The notes under the pieces were generated by a model. The model was not told where the DNA came from and searched no databases. It saw nothing but the letters and a program-made list of their open reading frames with translations. From an uncultured Alphaproteobacteria bacterium (GTDB taxonomy: Bacteria > Pseudomonadota > Alphaproteobacteria > RF32 > CAG-239), in contig CALXZL010000001.1 of the NCBI GenBank assembly GCA_944393215.1, positions 137,718-201,717 of the forward strand: DNA of 64,000 bases, in the 5' to 3' direction. Of this stretch, positions 8,442 through 16,863 are shown piece after piece (the stretch's first letter is position 1; every line of letters starts with the position of its first letter). The translations under genes were made by a program, and so were the position numbers.

Positions 8442-11333
8442 TCACTCCTCTGTATCAATCTCAACAACTGACCACTCCTTCACTCGCGCCAAATGCTCAT
8501 AATCGGAATATTCCGGCACATTTTTCGGATTCGGTCGGCTATGATACGGCGTATCTTCAAAATCAAACATATGAATAAGTTTGGCAATCTGCTCCAAATT
8601 GTGATCAAGCGTAGCATCCATATCACCGTTAATTACCGTATCTTTACGTCCGAGCTGCCAATAGATGAGTTCGGCAACCTTCTTTTTATCAATACCGGCA
8701 AAACCTCCGGCACGTGCAATCAAGCCTTCAATCGGCAACTGAGGCGCTTTACCGGTTTCCACCTCTTTTTTAGAACGAGCACTTCCGGTTTTATAGTCAA
8801 TAATGTTAATTTTGCCGTCTTTGGTTTCATCCACACGATCGGCTTTAGCCGTTAAAACAAAATCTCCGGCAGGGGCATTAAGTGTCAATCTTCCTCTGAC
8901 CTCATTATGAACCCTCTGAATATTTTGCCGATATTCCGGTTCTTTATTAATTAACCAAGTTATGATTTTTACAAAATTAGGCCACCAAAAAGCACGGGTT
9001 TCCTGTGCAATTTCATTTTCGGCAAAATATTTTTCACCCAGTGCCACATATTCTTCTTCCGCGTTATCGGGAAAAGCACTTGGATGCAGATTATTAAATT
9101 CCTCCAAAATGGCATGAATAATATTACCGTAATCTGCCCTTGATAAATCTTGTTCAATTTCTTCCAAAGGCTTAAGTTTCAAAATATATTTGGCAAAAAT
9201 GGCATAAGGATCACGCATCCACATTTCCACGTTGCTGGCAGACATCTCGCGCGGACGGGCATAAACCGGTGGTTTAGGAGCCGGCGGCAAAATTTTGATA
9301 TATTCTTTGGGCTTATCTAAATCTTTGGCAATCAAACGATAAATCACATCTTCCAAAGCATCTGCTTCATAGCCGAGGGCTTTTAAGACGGTTTCCAAAC
9401 GCAACCACCAACGAGAGCAGACCTGCGGCGTACCCTGAACTTTTCCGGCGCGGGTTAAATAAAGCTCTTCGCCCCCCATAAACTCGGCAAAATCTTTTGC
9501 CATAATACCAATGGCTTTTTCCGGCAACGGAAAACCGAATTCTTTTTTCATCGGGCGCGACATCCATGGATCAGAAGTAGCGTTTTTGGGCCAGATACCC
9601 TCGTTGACTTCACCCAAAATCGTCACGTCATATTTCACCAAACGCGCCTCAATCGGACCTAAAATCTTCAATCTCGGGTGTGTACCAAACTTCGGACGCA
9701 CGGTTACACTGCTCATCAAGGCTTCAATCAGACTCAAATATTCTTGTGCTTCCACCTCGCCCAAAACTTCGGCTTTTTCCAATAAGTCAGCAAAGAAATG
9801 TGCCGCTGCCTCACCGGCATCACCCTTCCACAAATTAAGCGCCCCGGCTTTTGTATCTGTGGCAGCCAGAGCTTCCGCCACTTGCAAATGAGCTTGAATA
9901 AGTGCTTTCAAATCGACTTTTTCTGCAAGATAAAGATTATAAAGCGGAGCAAAAACTTCCTTCATTTTTTGCTCAAAGGCTTGCAAGATTTCATCTTCTT
10001 TTTGCGCGCGCCAAACTTTTTCTTCGAGCATACGGCTCATGCGACGCACTTCGCCGTTCTTTTGCCCGTTATTGGTAAGCGGATGTTTGAGCAAACTCAA
10101 AAAATCTATCCGGTTAAAATCACCTTCACAAACTTTTGCCACCAAACGCAAAAAATTTCCGACCGGGGTTAAAAATAAAGGCTTACCGGCGGAATCATCA
10201 ACTTTAATTTCCCAGCGCTCGAGCTCACTTGCCACACGGCGCGCCAAATTTCTATCTGAGGTGATGAGTGCCGCGGTTTTTTCCGGCTCTTCTAAAGTTT
10301 CACGCATAATCAGCGCAATCGCCAAAGCCTCTTCTCGAATATCGGCACAATCAATCAAACTAATACCGGCTGTTGCCTCAATACCAAGTTTTTTCTTTTG
10401 AATATCACGCCATTTATCGGTGGTTTTTGCCGGACGCATAATCTCGGAAATCAGCGCTTCACGCGGTTTGTTTTGCGGCTCTGTCAAATCGTCAATTTGC
10501 GCGCGTTCAATTTGCAAATAATCAAGCAAGAGCTTAAATTCAAATTGCGGATGTGTTTCATCAATCTCTTGCCAATCTTCTTCATCCAAATCTCTGTCCA
10601 AGCCAGAGAGAATAACCTCACCTTGAGGCAAGTTCAAAACCGTTTGCACCAACTCCTTCATGGCTGGGTATGTGGCGGTGGTTCCGGCAATGATAATGCG
10701 TTTGTCCGGCTTGGTCTCCGCCCATTGACGACTTTGCGCGCGAATAAGCAGATTGCGACGCTCGCTTGGATCAATTAAATTTCTTTCTTTGAGAATATCC
10801 GGCCAAAAACGGGTAATGATTTCCAAAAACTTCAAAGTTTCTTGCCAATGCGCGGCATATTCTTCCGGCACCAAATTTTGCAAATTGGCAAAACTCAAGT
10901 CTTCATTGTTAACCGTATCTATAAGATTGGCGAGCTCTTGCGCCAAAAAGCAAGCTTGATTGAGGGGAATTTTCTCCAAACCAAAATCAGAGGGCTTTGC
11001 CATAATGATTTTGGTAAACAAGAGCAAACGCTCATTGCGCTCAATCGCAGGCGGCAAGTTCAAAATCTCGACATCACTATCCAAGCCGGAAAGAAAAAGC
11101 TCATCGTCCTCCACATCACCAATCGGTATCATTTTCGGCAATAAGGTCGGCGCCATACCTTGTGCACGCACAAAAGCATCCGCCATTGACTTAACCGCAC
11201 GACGGTTAGGAAGAAGGAGTAAAACCTCGGCTAATTCTAACGGATTATTTTGATATTCCGCCAAAAGTTTGCCTGCCAAAGTGTCAACAAAAGAGCAGGT
11301 TGCAGGAATGTTATACAATCGGCAGACAGACAT
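8442..11333 (-). CDS. addB: AddB nuclease/inactive helicase subunit
   Basis: Second subunit of AddAB, of the alphaproteobacterial AddB type. The 963-residue protein carries an N-terminal helicase-like region with LLLPNRRAVKSMADAF, a middle region with LGPIEARLVKYDVTILGEV and NEGIWP, and a C-terminal nuclease motif NIIDYKTGSA. AddB helicase motors are generally inactive, while the nuclease domain cuts one strand. The gene starts 3 bases after rdgB and is read just before addA, giving a tight rph-rdgB-addB-addA-trxA transcription order on the minus strand. Confidence 0.95.
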   Translation of the reverse strand: MSVCRLYNIPATCSFVDTLAGKLLAEYQNNPLELAEVLLLLPNRRAVKSMADAFVRAQGMAPTLLPKMIPIGDVEDDELFLSGLDSDVEILNLPPAIERNERLLLFTKIIMAKPSDFGLEKIPLNQACFLAQELANLIDTVNNEDLSFANLQNLVPEEYAAHWQETLKFLEIITRFWPDILKERNLIDPSERRNLLIRAQSRQWAETKPDKRIIIAGTTATYPAMKELVQTVLNLPQGEVILSGLDRDLDEEDWQEIDETHPQFEFKLLLDYLQIERAQIDDLTEPQNKPREALISEIMRPAKTTDKWRDIQKKKLGIEATAGISLIDCADIREEALAIALIMRETLEEPEKTAALITSDRNLARRVASELERWEIKVDDSAGKPLFLTPVGNFLRLVAKVCEGDFNRIDFLSLLKHPLTNNGQKNGEVRRMSRMLEEKVWRAQKEDEILQAFEQKMKEVFAPLYNLYLAEKVDLKALIQAHLQVAEALAATDTKAGALNLWKGDAGEAAAHFFADLLEKAEVLGEVEAQEYLSLIEALMSSVTVRPKFGTHPRLKILGPIEARLVKYDVTILGEVNEGIWPKNATSDPWMSRPMKKEFGFPLPEKAIGIMAKDFAEFMGGEELYLTRAGKVQGTPQVCSRWWLRLETVLKALGYEADALEDVIYRLIAKDLDKPKEYIKILPPAPKPPVYARPREMSASNVEMWMRDPYAIFAKYILKLKPLEEIEQDLSRADYGNIIHAILEEFNNLHPSAFPDNAEEEYVALGEKYFAENEIAQETRAFWWPNFVKIITWLINKEPEYRQNIQRVHNEVRGRLTLNAPAGDFVLTAKADRVDETKDGKINIIDYKTGSARSKKEVETGKAPQLPIEGLIARAGGFAGIDKKKVAELIYWQLGRKDTVINGDMDATLDHNLEQIAKLIHMFDFEDTPYHSRPNPKNVPEYSDYEHLARVKEWSVVEIDTEE

Positions 11334-11336
11334 TTT

Positions 11337-11927
11337 TTACAAACTTTCCAAATAAGCCACAAATTTTTTGCAGGCATTGCCGCGGTGAGAAATTTTATTT
11401 TTTTCTTCTTTGGGTAAATCGCCAAAGGTTTGGTCATAACCATTGGGTTTAAAAATCGGATCATAACCAAAACCACCCTTTCCTTCTTTGCTTGTCGTAA
11501 TCACCCCGTTGACACGACCTTCAAAAACTTTTGTTTCTTCGTTCGGTACGGCAAAAGCCATCACGCAGGCAAAATAAGCCGAGCGGTCATTTGAGCCGCT
11601 GTCTTTAATTTCTTTAAGGAGTTTATCCATCCCCTTGTCAAAATCGCGGTTCGGCGCATAGCGTGCGGAATAAACTCCCGGTCGACCGTTTAAGGCATTC
11701 ACACACAAGCCGGAGTCATCTGCCAAACAAGGAAGACCGCTGATTTTGCAAAGTTCATCAGCTTTAAGACGTGCATTTTCTTCAAAAGTTGTGCCGGTTT
11801 CCTCAACATCGGGCAAGTTTAATTCGGCAGCTGAAACGACCTGAATGTTAAAAGGTTTCAGCATTTGACCGATTTCTTGCACTTTGCCTTGATTATGGCT
11901 GGCTAAAACAATTTTATCAAATTTCAT
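11337..11927 (-). CDS. rdgB: XTP/dITP pyrophosphatase (HAM1 family)
   Basis: Hydrolyses non-canonical purine triphosphates (ITP, dITP, XTP) to monophosphates and pyrophosphate, keeping them out of nucleic acids. The 196-residue protein has the family hallmarks IVLASHNQGKVQEI at the N-terminus, TFEENARLKA, LADDSGLCVNALNGRPGVYS, GFGYDPIF and the C-terminal ISHRG. Length is normal. It lies 3 bases downstream of rph and 3 bases upstream of addB. The rph-rdgB pair is a widespread neighbourhood. Confidence 0.96.
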   Translation of the reverse strand: MKFDKIVLASHNQGKVQEIGQMLKPFNIQVVSAAELNLPDVEETGTTFEENARLKADELCKISGLPCLADDSGLCVNALNGRPGVYSARYAPNRDFDKGMDKLLKEIKDSGSNDRSAYFACVMAFAVPNEETKVFEGRVNGVITTSKEGKGGFGYDPIFKPNGYDQTFGDLPKEEKNKISHRGNACKKFVAYLESL

Positions 11928-11930
11928 ATC

Positions 11931-12641
11931 TTATTTTCCCAAAGCTTGTTTTTGTTTTTCAATGAGCTCGGTAACACCTTTGCGCGCCAAAGCAAAAAGC
12001 TGATTGAACTGATTTTCATCAAAAGGTTTGCCTTCCGCCGTGCCCTGAATTTCTACAATTTTGTTATCGTCAGTTAAAACAAAATTCATATCCACTTCGG
12101 CGGTTGAATCTTCTTCATAGTCCACATCCAAAACGCATTCACCGTTACAAATGCCGCAAGAAATGGCGGCAACCATACCCTTGAGCGGATTAACCAAAAG
12201 TTTTTTCTCGTCCTGGAGTTTTTGCAAAGCCAAAGCCAGAGCCACATAACCGCCGGTAATCGAAGCCGTACGCGTGCCGCCGTCGGCTTGCAAAACATCG
12301 CAGTCAATACAAATGGAAATATCCTTCATGGCTTCCAAATCAACAACCGCACGCAAAGCTCTGCCGACAAGGCGTTGAATTTCTTGTGAGCGACCGGAGG
12401 GTTTTTTGGTTTCTCTCGGGATTCGGGTTTGTGCCGAACGCGGCAACATGGCATATTCTGCGGTAATCCAACCTTTGTTTTGTCCTTTGAGCCAAGCAGG
12501 GAGTTTATCTTCCACACTGGCGGTGCAAACCACATGGGTATTGCCGCATTTAATCAGGCAAGAACCCTCGGCATAAGGATTAAAATGAGGAATAATTTCC
12601 ACTTCGCGAATTTGATTATTTTCACGCTGAGAATGACGCAT
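11931..12641 (-). CDS. rph: RNase PH
   Basis: Phosphorolytic 3'-5' exoribonuclease that trims tRNA precursors. The 236-residue protein shows GSCLIKCGNTHVVCTASVE, WITAEYAMLPRSAQTR, SGRSQEIQRLVGRALRAVVD and CDVLQADGGTRTASITGGY, all diagnostic. Start: the ATG at 12641 (MRHSQRENNQIREV) matches the usual family N-terminus and has GAAGGAAG just upstream; a GTG at 12656 would swallow that site. It is the first gene of the minus-strand rph-rdgB-addB-addA run. In many relatives it is divergent from hrcA-grpE; here grpE is 2.8 kb away and hrcA is not present in between. Confidence 0.96.
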   Translation of the reverse strand: MRHSQRENNQIREVEIIPHFNPYAEGSCLIKCGNTHVVCTASVEDKLPAWLKGQNKGWITAEYAMLPRSAQTRIPRETKKPSGRSQEIQRLVGRALRAVVDLEAMKDISICIDCDVLQADGGTRTASITGGYVALALALQKLQDEKKLLVNPLKGMVAAISCGICNGECVLDVDYEEDSTAEVDMNFVLTDDNKIVEIQGTAEGKPFDENQFNQLFALARKGVTELIEKQKQALGK

Positions 12642-12740
12642 TTTTTCTTCCTTCACTCAATTATCAAAACTTTTTTGAAGATAGACCAGATTCGCCTTTT
12701 CATCAAGCACAAAAGTCATTTAAAACAGCAAAATCTGAAT

Positions 12741-12878
12741 TACCGTAAAATACAAATTTTTTATAAAATTGTATTATACGAGGAAGATAATAAGATTTAA
12801 GGAAAATTGCGAGGGAGTGTACTTTTGGGGTACATGACCGAACAATTTATCCGTAAAATCTGTATTAGATTCCCATAC
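12741..12878 (+). repeat. Hairpin repeat, copy 1
   Basis: First of three related elements of about 138 bp. It folds into a long imperfect hairpin: outer arms TAATA / TATTA and GATTT / AAATC, middle arms AAATTG / CAATTT, and a tip TGTAC / GTACA around a 7-base loop. A small leading hairpin, ATACAAATTTT / AAAATTGTAT, precedes it. Between 12755 and 12876 it is almost identical to copy 2 except in the tip loop. The strand is arbitrary. No reading frame is involved. The 80 bases between rph and the element hold nothing recognisable. Confidence 0.85.
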
Positions 12879-12880
12879 CA

Positions 12881-13093
12881 AACAAAAAATTTGGAGACGG
12901 CCGCTAAAGAAAGCACCAAAATGTGCTTTCTTTAAGGAGACGCAATGAGACTTGGCTTTGGCAGAATGCGATAGCTTTCAGGGCAAAGCCTTAGTCGGAA
13001 TTGTCGAGTAGTAGGCGCCAAGGGAAAAAGTACCGCAGCGTACATAGAGGTACGTGAGGACGCTTTTTACCCGATGGCAACGCACTAATCGTC
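12881..13093. other. Structured GC-richer block between two hairpin repeats
   Basis: Three successive stem-loops fill this gene-free stretch. (1) 12906-12933: a perfect 11-bp stem AAAGAAAGCAC / GTGCTTTCTTT. (2) About 12938-13009: nested arms CAAT / ATTG, GACT / AGTC and GGCTTTG / CAAAGCC. (3) About 13008-13087: nested arms TAGT / ACTA, GCCA / TGGC, GGG / CCC, AAAAAG / CTTTTT and CGTAC / GTACG. The tip of the third (GTAC-ATAGAG-GTAC followed by GTGA) resembles the tip of the flanking hairpin repeats (GTAC-AAAGAG-GTAC, ATGA). It is richer in G and C than the surroundings. It could be a small RNA, a mobile palindromic element, or both; direction of transcription is unknown. Confidence 0.55.
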
Positions 13094-13230
13094 CATTATA
13101 CGAATTTTTTATAAAATTGTATTATACGAGGAAGATAACAAGATTTAAGGAAAATTGCGAGGGAGTGTACAAAGAAGTACATGACCGAACAATTTATCCG
13201 TAAAATCTGTATTAGATTCCCGTAGAATAC
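13094..13230 (+). repeat. Hairpin repeat, copy 2
   Basis: Nearly identical to copy 1, with a different tip loop (AAAGAA between TGTAC and GTACA) and one other substitution. The outer arms TACG / CGTA pair fully here. Its right end lies only a few bases beyond the glgA stop codon (13235-13237), so in glgA mRNA it would form the first structure after the stop and may act as a 3' stabiliser or terminator (inference). Confidence 0.85.
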
Positions 13231-13234
13231 GATT

Positions 13235-15274
13235 TTACAGTTGACCGGTTTTCAGCAGATTAAAATACTTGTAGACGGAACCTCCTTCAATATCCCAACT
13301 AAAATCTTTGCGCATGGCAGCAGCTTGCATTTGTTTGATTTTTTCGGGTTTATAAAAGAAGGTATTAATGGCATGATTTAGGGTTTCGGTATAGGCATTT
13401 TTATTGTTTTTAACGCGCCGTGCCGTAATATTATTACCATAAACATGTTGTTTTTTGGCAAAGAAGACTTCGGTTCTGAAACCATCCACCCCGTCTTCAA
13501 TGGTATCAACCAAGCCCCCGGTTGATGTTGCCACCGGGAGAGCGCCTTTTGCCATGGCCTCCATTTGGGTGAGACCGCAAGGTTCAAAACGAGACGGCAT
13601 AAGATAAAAATCGGCAGCAAGCTGAATGGCATAAGCAAATTCATCTTTATATCCTCTGAAAACAAAAATGCGCTTAGCGGCAATCGGGCTGACTTTTGCC
13701 ACATCATCTTTGAGTTTTGCAAGATATTGTTTGAAATAGTCTTTATCACCGGCACCACCGAGAACGAAAATCGGATATTCGCGATATGTATGATTTTCAA
13801 GTACGTTTAAAATAGCTTTTGCAGCAATATCATAACCCTTTTGTTCCACCAAACGACTGGTCATACAAAAGACGGGAGTTTTTTCCACATCTTGCACAGA
13901 CTTTTCAATATCATTAAATTTATAGGTATCAATCAAAGGAATAACTTGATTTTTATAATTTTCATCTTTTGCAATATGAGAAATAAGTTTAATAAATTCA
14001 ACTTTATTATGGAGTTTGACATCCAAATGATTTTCATCAAAATACTTAAAATCGGTATTTTTAAAATAAGCATTAATAGCCTCAATTTTATCTTTGAGAG
14101 GCGCAATCAGCTTTTTATCATAACCATTGACAATACCATAAAAATTGCGGTGATCTTTTCTGATTTTCAAGACATCACGAAAGTCCAGTCCGAGTTCCAA
14201 CTCTTTGGACACTTCTTCCATATAGTTTTTAGAAACGGTCACAATTCTGTCCGCCGCAAAAACATTGCAAGCTGCCTGATTATAACAATCAGAAACAATC
14301 AAACTATTAATGGCTCTGGGGTTGCTGTTTTTAACGGTTTTGGCATTTTTAAAGACAAGGGTTGCCAAATCTTCATATAAAGAATTGAGTATTTTGGAAG
14401 TATTATCATAATCCCAACCCTGATAACCAAAATGGTGCGCAATATGAACAATGGGAATATTTTTAAGTTGGCGAGCAATTTTTTCATCCAGAATTCCGGC
14501 TTCAATCTGAGCCAGTGTAAAATATTTAGTCAAACCGGATAACGCCCCCACGTGCCAATCATTAGCAATCAAAACATTGGGCAAACTAATTTCGCGACAA
14601 TTTTTGCAAGCGATTGTTTCAAGAAGCTCATAAACAGACTTAGAGAAGAAGGCAAATCTTTCAACCTCATTAACATTAAATTCATTTAAGACATAGCATC
14701 CGTCTTGAGCCGAAACATTTTTTGGGCTTGGATTAATAGAGAAGAAGCGCTCGTTTTCCAAAAAGATATAATCGGTATTACCCCATTTTGCACAATAAAC
14801 ATTAACGGCAAAACGGGTTAAGACGGCTCTGTTTCCAAAAAAAGGAACGTGGATTGTCTTTATTTTTTTAACTTTAACACTTTTACCTTCGGCACCGAGA
14901 TAAACATCTCCGTTGAGTTCGGCTTTTTTCTTACCGGTATTACCAAGATACATCGGTGTAACGACGGTACAAGCGTGCCCGTCTTTTCCGAAAGTTTTAT
15001 TAAAAGCCTCGGGCAATTCGGAAGCGACCATTCCCAATCCTCCCCATTTCATAAAAGTACCGGTTTCAGCCGAAACCATCCAAGCATTAAGCTTATCAAT
15101 TTCGGGCCAAGAAAAACGTCCCAAACATTGACTGCGAGAGATATTTTGGATTTCTTTGAGATGAGGATTATTACAAACAGGATAGATAACGGAAAATTTT
15201 TTCTTTTTATTAAAATCTTTATCCAAAAATTTATACTGCACATCGGAACCTGAGATGGCAACATTATTATTCAT
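13235..15274 (-). CDS. glgA: Glycogen/starch synthase (GT5 family), unusually long
   Basis: Predicted to transfer glucose from ADP- or UDP-glucose to a growing alpha-1,4-glucan. GT5 signs: SAETGTFMKWGGLGMV (the K.GGLG donor-binding motif) near residue 70, NDWHVGAL, TSRLVEQKGYDIAAK in the second Rossmann domain, and PSRFEPCGLTQMEAM followed by ATSTGGLVDTI (the E..G...E retaining-transferase signature). At 679 residues it is about 200 longer than ordinary bacterial GlgA; the excess is spread through the first half. The start at 15274 has AAGGTAAGG upstream. It stands alone, divergent from grpE, with no glgB, glgC or glgP nearby, and occupies the place where relatives have hrcA. The donor cannot be told from sequence. 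Confidence 0.85.
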   Translation of the reverse strand: MNNNVAISGSDVQYKFLDKDFNKKKKFSVIYPVCNNPHLKEIQNISRSQCLGRFSWPEIDKLNAWMVSAETGTFMKWGGLGMVASELPEAFNKTFGKDGHACTVVTPMYLGNTGKKKAELNGDVYLGAEGKSVKVKKIKTIHVPFFGNRAVLTRFAVNVYCAKWGNTDYIFLENERFFSINPSPKNVSAQDGCYVLNEFNVNEVERFAFFSKSVYELLETIACKNCREISLPNVLIANDWHVGALSGLTKYFTLAQIEAGILDEKIARQLKNIPIVHIAHHFGYQGWDYDNTSKILNSLYEDLATLVFKNAKTVKNSNPRAINSLIVSDCYNQAACNVFAADRIVTVSKNYMEEVSKELELGLDFRDVLKIRKDHRNFYGIVNGYDKKLIAPLKDKIEAINAYFKNTDFKYFDENHLDVKLHNKVEFIKLISHIAKDENYKNQVIPLIDTYKFNDIEKSVQDVEKTPVFCMTSRLVEQKGYDIAAKAILNVLENHTYREYPIFVLGGAGDKDYFKQYLAKLKDDVAKVSPIAAKRIFVFRGYKDEFAYAIQLAADFYLMPSRFEPCGLTQMEAMAKGALPVATSTGGLVDTIEDGVDGFRTEVFFAKKQHVYGNNITARRVKNNKNAYTETLNHAINTFFYKPEKIKQMQAAAMRKDFSWDIEGGSVYKYFNLLKTGQL

Positions 15275-15338
15275 ATCCTTACCTTTCAGTCTGTAATAAT
15301 TAAATTGACGATTTTATCAGATAATTTTTGCAAGACTA

Positions 15339-15367
15339 TTGACTTGTCTGACAATTATCACTAGATA
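15339..15367 (+). promoter_or_regulatory. Possible grpE promoter, heat-shock type
   Basis: TTGACT (15339-15344) is followed after 17 bases by TAGATA. The same stretch can be read as a sigma-32-type site, CTTG then about 17 bases then GATATCT. A perfect short palindrome TTGTC-T-GACAA (15344-15354) overlaps it. No CIRCE element (TTAGCACTC/GAGTGCTAA) is seen, consistent with the lack of hrcA here. Confidence 0.4.
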
Positions 15368-15410
15368 TCTAAATATAAAATCGATAAGATTATTTGTAAA
15401 GAGGAATCGC

Positions 15411-16028
15411 ATGAATAAATACAAAAATAATGAGGATAAAACCGAACAAAACACTTCTGAAGAAGAAAAAGAATTAGAAGAATTTTCGCAAAATTCCGAA
15501 GAAGAATTCCATGAAGAAGACCTTTCTGCCGAAATGGCGGAGGCACAAGATTTTTCACAAGTAGAAAAAGACAATATTGAAAGTCTGCGCCTTGAAAACG
15601 CACATTTGAAAGATGAATATTTAAGAGCTTTGGCAGAAAGTGAAAATACCAAGAAAAGATGCGCTCAAGAGATTGAAAAAAATAACAAATTTGCGATTTC
15701 CTCTTTTGCCAAAAATTTATTAAGCGTAGCCGATAACTTGCATCGCGCTATAGAAGCTGCCGCACAAAATGCCGAAAACTGCCAAGATTTGCTCAAAGGC
15801 GTTGAGATGACCGAAGCCGAGTTAATGAAGGTATTTGACAAGCACGGCATCACCAAAATGGATGTTCTGGGCAAACATTTTGATCCCAACTTTCATCAAG
15901 TGATTCAAGAGGTTGAAGATAAGACTAAACCCAACGGCACCGTGATTGCCGAACTCCAAACCGGCTACATGATTAATGACCGTATCTTGCGTGAAGCCAT
16001 GGTTGTGGTTTCTAAAGGCGGCGAATAG
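15411..16028 (+). CDS. grpE: Nucleotide exchange factor GrpE
   Basis: Exchange factor for DnaK; it releases ADP and acts as a homodimer. The 205-residue protein has a very acidic N-terminal 60 residues, a long helix with LRALAESENTKKR, and the C-terminal beta-domain with FDPNFHQVIQEV, GTVIAELQTGYMINDRILREAMVVV, all typical. Start at 15411 is supported by AGAGGAA upstream; the reading frame continues upstream to 15339 without such a site. dnaK/dnaJ are not in the window. A strong terminator follows. Confidence 0.95.
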   Translation: MNKYKNNEDKTEQNTSEEEKELEEFSQNSEEEFHEEDLSAEMAEAQDFSQVEKDNIESLRLENAHLKDEYLRALAESENTKKRCAQEIEKNNKFAISSFAKNLLSVADNLHRAIEAAAQNAENCQDLLKGVEMTEAELMKVFDKHGITKMDVLGKHFDPNFHQVIQEVEDKTKPNGTVIAELQTGYMINDRILREAMVVVSKGGE

Positions 16029-16049
16029 TTTTAGAAATTGGATTTAAAC

Positions 16050-16089
16050 AAAAAAGAGAGAAAGGCGTTTGCCAATCTCTCTTTTTTTT
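16050..16089. terminator. Bidirectional terminator after grpE
   Basis: Arms AAAAAAGAGAGA and TCTCTCTTTTTT, with an inner GG/CC pair, form a strong hairpin flanked by A and T runs, between convergent grpE and the small minus-strand gene at 16105. Confidence 0.9.
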
Positions 16090-16104
16090 ATTTTTACCCC
16101 AAAA

Positions 16105-16599
16105 TTACATGCCTAATTTGGCAAGCATTTCAGGGGAGAACAACCCTCCCATAGAAGTAGAGGCATGCACAGGTTCTGGAACTGCATACTTCTCGGCAAG
16201 CTCGTCTTGTCCGAGTTCCTCCAGAACTTCAATAGCTTCGTCTGAAAGATACATTCCTTGAGGATTTTCTTTAGTGTATTCTTCCAGAAGCTCCCAATCC
16301 TCAAATTCCACCAGCAACACTTCATTTTCCGGACTAAGTGAACAGCCGAGAACCGAGCGGCGCACCAAGTCCATGTTGGGCTCATCTTCGGAAAGAACCG
16401 ACGTCACAAACTCTTTACACGGACGCCTCATGGAAAGGTATAAATCCCTACTTTCTTCGCGCCCCGGCTCCAAAAGGAGCAACTGATGTGCCGGCAAAAG
16501 CCAATATTTTTTAAAATATGCTTTCTGTTCCTCTATTGAGGAATTAAGAACCTGTAACTCTACCTTTTTTCCCGGGTGTTGAATTTTTTTCTGTGCCAT
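16105..16599 (-). CDS. Uncharacterised 164-residue protein
   Basis: I do not recognise this protein. It begins basic and becomes acidic in the second half, where helices rich in Glu and Leu (WELLEEYTKE, AIEVLEELGQDELAEKY) suggest a mostly helical C-terminal part. There is no signal peptide and no membrane segment. The codon mix and base composition look richer in G and C than in neighbours, and no Shine-Dalgarno site is visible before the ATG; together these hint at later acquisition (weak). It is a single-gene unit with terminators on both sides. The 200 bases upstream are AT-rich without clear features. Confidence 0.7.
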   Translation of the reverse strand: MAQKKIQHPGKKVELQVLNSSIEEQKAYFKKYWLLPAHQLLLLEPGREESRDLYLSMRRPCKEFVTSVLSEDEPNMDLVRRSVLGCSLSPENEVLLVEFEDWELLEEYTKENPQGMYLSDEAIEVLEELGQDELAEKYAVPEPVHASTSMGGLFSPEMLAKLGM

Positions 16600-16805
16600 A
16601 AAATTAAAATTTTTTAGAATTAAAGAAAAGACCAGACAATCCTTCTTCTTAAAAAATTCTATTAAGTTGAATCAGATAAAAACCTGATTGTCTGCCAAAA
16701 TAATAGAACATAAATAATCTCGAATTGAAAAACTTATACCACATTTTTCAGGCTTGGTCAACACATTTTAGACAAAAATTTCTTAAAAAAATATACATAC
16801 CCAAA

Positions 16806-16831
16806 CTGCCGATTTTTTTATCAATCGGCAG
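16806..16831 (-). terminator. Hairpin behind ftsK
   Basis: A perfect 9-bp stem CTGCCGATT / AATCGGCAG lies about 35 bases after the ftsK stop. The T run on the minus strand is short, but a stronger one (CTCTTTTTG) follows on the plus strand. It is a probable terminator. Confidence 0.6.
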
Positions 16832-16863
16832 CTCTTTTTGTTGATAATTTGGTAGGTAAAAAC

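Noticed and set aside
12429-12800. A 123-codon plus-strand open frame opposite rph
   Set aside because: It is a shadow of rph that runs into the hairpin repeat; no start signals.
12741-12878. Insertion-sequence remnant coding for a transposase
   Set aside because: No open frame or transposase motif on either strand within or around the repeat copies.
12741-13230. CRISPR array formed by the repeated units
   Set aside because: Only two copies, long hairpin units and a structured non-spacer segment between them; no cas genes.
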